NCBI RefSeq assembly: GCF_041734735.1
Contig: NC_134878.1
Span: 47,475,252-47,539,251, forward strand
From: Babylonia areolata
Taxonomy: Eukaryota; Mollusca; Gastropoda; Neogastropoda; Buccinidae
DNA: 64,000 nt
Direction of reading: 5' to 3'
Positions 50,801 through 56,105 of this stretch are shown here, in pieces. Numbering within the stretch: the first letter of the stretch is position 1; every line of letters starts with the position of its first letter. Under the pieces are notes generated by a model. The model saw only the letters and a list, made by a program, of their open reading frames with translations. It had not been told where the DNA came from and searched no databases. The position numbers and the translations under genes were made by a program.

Positions 50801-52976
50801 ACCTGCATCCCCCCAGCCGTTTTCTGTTTGCTTGTTTGCTGTTGTTTTTACATCCAGAGGATGGGACTACGGCTGAATTCATGACTCGAGACACAATGTG
50901 ATAATTACTGTCAACATTACAGTACAACATACTTGATTGGAAAACACTGCTTAAATTTGCATTTCCGGTCAATTTTCAGTTTTGCCTCAACAGTGAACAT
51001 TTATCTCATGTCTGTCTTCCAGGGGAAAAATGGACAATATAATAAAACATGATAGCTATCAGAACAAGCCAGTATCATATCTTCTGCTGACAAAAAAAAA
51101 AAAAAAAAAAAATGCAAGTGCTAATCTACCTCTTCCATCCTCTCCTGTGTAGTCTTGATTATCTCTTGCATCTCCACCAGTTCTTCTGCAGATCGTTTCT
51201 TTTTTTCCTGCAGTGATAGCACGAATTAAAAACAGTGAATAATAAACACAAATCAGATCTCCCTCCATTTCTTTAAAATCTGTTAGAACTAGAAGCACTC
51301 AATTTATGCAGTAAGTATGGACAGAAACTTAATGGTGATCACTGATGTTAAAGGCTAATGCTCTGGTTACCAATGTGAGAGTCTGTGGATACTGAGCAAT
51401 GATGAGTAATTCTTTCACAGGTGGGAAAAGCTATGGACTTGAGATCTACTGTGGCACCACCAGACAAACAGACCAGCATCAGACTTCACCTGTGTAGTAT
51501 GGGAAGGACTGTCACACCCATACTGGCCTGCCCAGCCACAGCTGTATCCATCACCATCCAGGGCACAACCCCTTATTTTCTCAGAGAACGGACGGGTGCC
51601 TATCAATCTATATGTCCATCAAAGCACTTCTTTCATCACATCTTGTATCTAATTTAGCAACTTTTATTCAAAGAACTGACTGCAATGAACTTTAACTCTC
51701 TCCATACAAACGGCGAAAGAGACGACATTAACAGCGTTTCACCCCAATTACCATCATCAAAATATTGCAAGCGGAAGGCTCTTATACTGAAGACGTGAAT
51801 GTTATCAAAGATTACCACAATTCTGACGATGGAAGCTAAAGGTTGGGTCATTCAGACACCCACTGGACATCCGAGGGGTCTGTGTAGAGGAGAAGAGAGG
51901 ACTGGCCGTACTGAGTGAGTTAAGGTTTCTCCCCCTCTTTTCTAGCACAGGTGAGGCCATGCAATTTGAAATAACAAACGATTCTTTTTATAAACTACTG
52001 AATATGGCAGTTGCAGCCAACAGATGACAACAACGAAAGCCGAGCAAGCAAGCTGATCCATCACATCAAGTGACTATGATGTTTTGCTCAGTGAGTTTAT
52101 GAATCATATCAACTTTTTAACAACTTGAAGGAGAGTAAGCAGTAAACCTGAGTGAGCTTAGTGGGTCGGCCTACAGTCCACTATGAATAAAAATCAAGGA
52201 CATCACAAATGCAATAAATGCATTAAGCTCATTGTGTGTAGTTTAAATGGTTCACAAGTCAAAGAACTTCTGTATCTGTAATAGAAAAAGAACGAACAAC
52301 ATTTTCCCACAGAAAGCTTTTTTAAAAAATTTTTTATTCACCTTAAGCAGAGGTTGTATGCCCTCATATTTAATTGTTCAATAAGTGCTTCACACATGAA
52401 AATCTGAACTCATTTGGTTGAGAATGATCCCTTGGAAAGCATTTTTATAACCTGTGATAAAACATTCTAGTTTTAAAAAGCACAGAAAGACAAACTTTGC
52501 TCTTTTTGTTTAAAAAATATTAGATCTGCTACTTTTAAATCACTAGCTAAGAGCAAAATAAATTGCACTCTTTTCAAATTGAAACCTCATTCTCCACACA
52601 AACTACACAAAAATTAACTAAATAAAATCAGTTAGCTTACAACCTTTCACATTATCTTGATTTTAAGTTTCTGAATTCATAAGGTTAGAATTAAGCTAAA
52701 GGTAATTTTTCACAGATAACAAAATGAAACCAATACTCTTTACCTCAGCACACACAAACTGGTAAGCAACGTAGAGCTTGCTAAGGTGCTCCAGCTCTCT
52801 GAGAATCTTCTGGTATTCCAGGTAGGATGACCGCTCATCCCGAAGCTTAGTCAAGGTTGGTGTGATGTCTTCTTTTAACACCTTGAAAAATACACAAAAC
52901 ACACAAACTAAATTATTCAGCAGTCACTGAGTCAGGCATTGTATTACATACATGCACAAACAATCATGCACAGTCT

Positions 52977-53007
<31 letters not shown>

Positions 53008-55765
53008 ACACAGCACTCACACACATACACAGGAAGGAACATGCACAGTTCCACTTTCCATAAAAAAGAGAACAGAAAACTGACCGTGTCGATCTCCCTG
53101 AGTTTGGCATCCTTCTTTTCAATGGTCTTCTGTGCAGCTTCACGTTTGGTTTCATACAGCCTTGTGCCTGCTGCCTCCTCAATCATGGACAGAATCTGCA
53201 CACCGCACAATCCTTACCACATCAATACACATTGATTCACACTGTTCAAGGCTTGGAAGCATAGGTAATGCTGATATGATAAAACTTTACTGATATTGCA
53301 CCTTTCATCAAAATAAATAATGCTAAAGGCATATCAAAAGAGTAAAATATAACAAAAAAGTTTTTACACAAAAATCATAATCACAATTAACATTTCTATT
53401 ACAAGTCTCCTCTCACTCCCACTCCAATGCATACAACATACAGTCACCTCAACCACACAGTGAACATCCATATACATTATATCATCTACATGATCATAAC
53501 ACCTAACACCCATGCATGTACAGTCAGACAAATACATGCATACATATGCATATACACAGAGCCCCACAGTGGAAATATGCATGCCGAAAAATGAATTTAA
53601 AAACTGAAAAAGAAAGATACTGGTAAAACTACGTTTACACGGGATGCAACTAACTTGCAACCAATTTGCGACTAACTCTTTGAAACCGGTGGAGACTGGT
53701 GGAGACTGGTTGCCCCCGGTTGTGGCCCGTCGCTGCCGGTCTCAGAAACCAACGGATTTTCCCGATTTTTGGTTGCATGTTTGGTCGCAAGCTTCATTTT
53801 ATTTCCACTCCAAGACTGATAATTTTTTGAGGGCCTTGCAACTAAACTGCGAAAAAACAGTCGCCACCGGTTGCCACAGCTTGCAGCTCGTCTCAGCCGG
53901 TTTCCAACAGGAAATTGATGACGCAAGCGGCACGCGTGTCACGGATTTTTCTGTCTGGCTTGGCAGACGCTCGCAGCGTGGTTTCTCGTGTGTGTTGCCT
54001 AGTTAGTTGCACATAAGTCGCCGCCGGTTGCATCCTGCGGAGACCGTCCAGTCGCATGTACCAGCCTTGCAACCAAAATTTGAATTTGGTTGCAAGTTAG
54101 TTGCATCCCGTGTAAACGTAGCATAAGAATATGGTAATAATAACGAAAAAACAAACACTAAATGCACATAATCTCTGAAATTATATACTAACAAACTGGA
54201 ATTCACCGACACTGTGACAGTAATCAGCAAATCCTTCCATCCAAAACAGAAAGAAAATTAATCGAAATTCCAGCCTAAAATATTTTCCTCCTTTTTGAGC
54301 AGGAAGATTTAAAAGATGAAATCAAAACGTGACAAAAATGACAACTGAATGCATCGAATGAATGGACAAAAAGAACAATTGAAAGGAACCTCTGGCGGCT
54401 TCATGTTGAGCACTTTGGTGATGCGGCCCTGCATGATGAGGAAGTGGGGGTTGTTGACGTTGAGCTGCACTGAACGGAACAAGTCCTGTACCCGGTTGTT
54501 ATTGGCGTTGCTGCCGTTGATCAGATACTTATTGCGGCCACCAATAACAACCTGCAACAAATCAGGAACTGTGTTTTAATGAGTCACTAAATATCAAACA
54601 TAATTATTTGAATTTAAGCCAATTCAGGGCAAGAACAAACTTCAGTGAAAGGGTGCATCTGACTGAGTTATATATGGCTCATTTCTTCATCATTTTACTC
54701 TACTAATAACCATGGATCAGGATATGTTCCCTGTCATTAACACAAGTTTATTCTCAGTCAAAGTAGTCCTGATGAAGAAAAATAAAGAAACAAAAAGAAA
54801 TTTGTTCAGCAAAGCAAATGTCAGCTGAACCTGAACTGGATACACTCTCTTGAGTTAAAAGTTTCATTCAAGTGACATAAAAATTTAAATATATATTAAA
54901 AAGTAGTATATTTCAATTAATAACACCATCTTCAGTCGTTTTAAAGTATCAATTAATTGGGGGGTTTTAAATAAAAGAAGAAAACAACACTCAATGGAGT
55001 CTTAACCAATAAGTTTAACTTTTTTCAGGAGATGAATTTGCTTGTGTTCACAAATATTTGTTAAGGAGAACTGAAAAAAAAAAAAAATCAAAATTTTGGC
55101 AGCAAAATTTGATTGCCTGACATATAAAGCAGGTTTTATGTCGTCCATGACCCAATGACCCATACTTATATAGGGTTTCAGAGTCAACTCTAATGAAGTC
55201 ATGTTGTTTGAAAACTAATTGTTTTTTAACTAAGTATTTAAAAATAAAATTCCCATGTCCTTACCTGTCTTGTGACAACAATTTCATCATACTGTTCGTA
55301 TCCCAGAGGACTCTGCTTCTTATCCAGATTGTCAAACGTGATGCTGACAGTTGCTTTGGTGACACCAGCTTGCCCATTCTTGTACACCAGCTCTTGCAGG
55401 TTTGTTGCTCGTACCTGAAGTCACACCTCTAGGTCATACTCTAACTTTGCTTCCTTACACTTGCAGTTAGAACTTAGATACATTGAATCCCCACAGAAAC
55501 GTATAAAAATAAAAATAAAAGATTTTTAAAAAACATATGCGTAATGATAATGTATCAAAAATGATATAATATTTTAATAGAATACTAATACAGTAATAGA
55601 AATTAGTATACAATTAATACTTAGCCTAAATCATTTGTGTATGTGGGAAAAGTCTCAAAATGCCAATTCTGTTCTATTCTTTAAAAATATTATTGTTAAT
55701 CCATCTTGCTATGACAATATATATGTACACTTGCTTTTGAAGTATGCCATTGTCATTGTGTGCAG

Positions 55766-55796
<31 letters not shown>

Positions 55797-55935
55797 AGCG
55801 CGTGCGCATAAGTGAGTGCATACACATGTGTATGAGTGTACATCCTCTGTGTGTGTGCAAGTGTGTGTGTGTGTGTGTGTGTGTGCATAAGTGAGTGCAT
55901 GAGTGTGCGCATACACGTGTGTATGAGTGTACATC

Positions 55936-55975
<40 letters not shown>

Positions 55976-56068
55976 CTGTGTGTCTGTGTCCACATTGTGC
56001 ATAATGAATACTGTTTGTCACTTTGTGTACCAAGGGGCGGTGTGTGGGGTCACATCAAAATGTGTATT

Positions 56069-56105
<37 letters not shown>

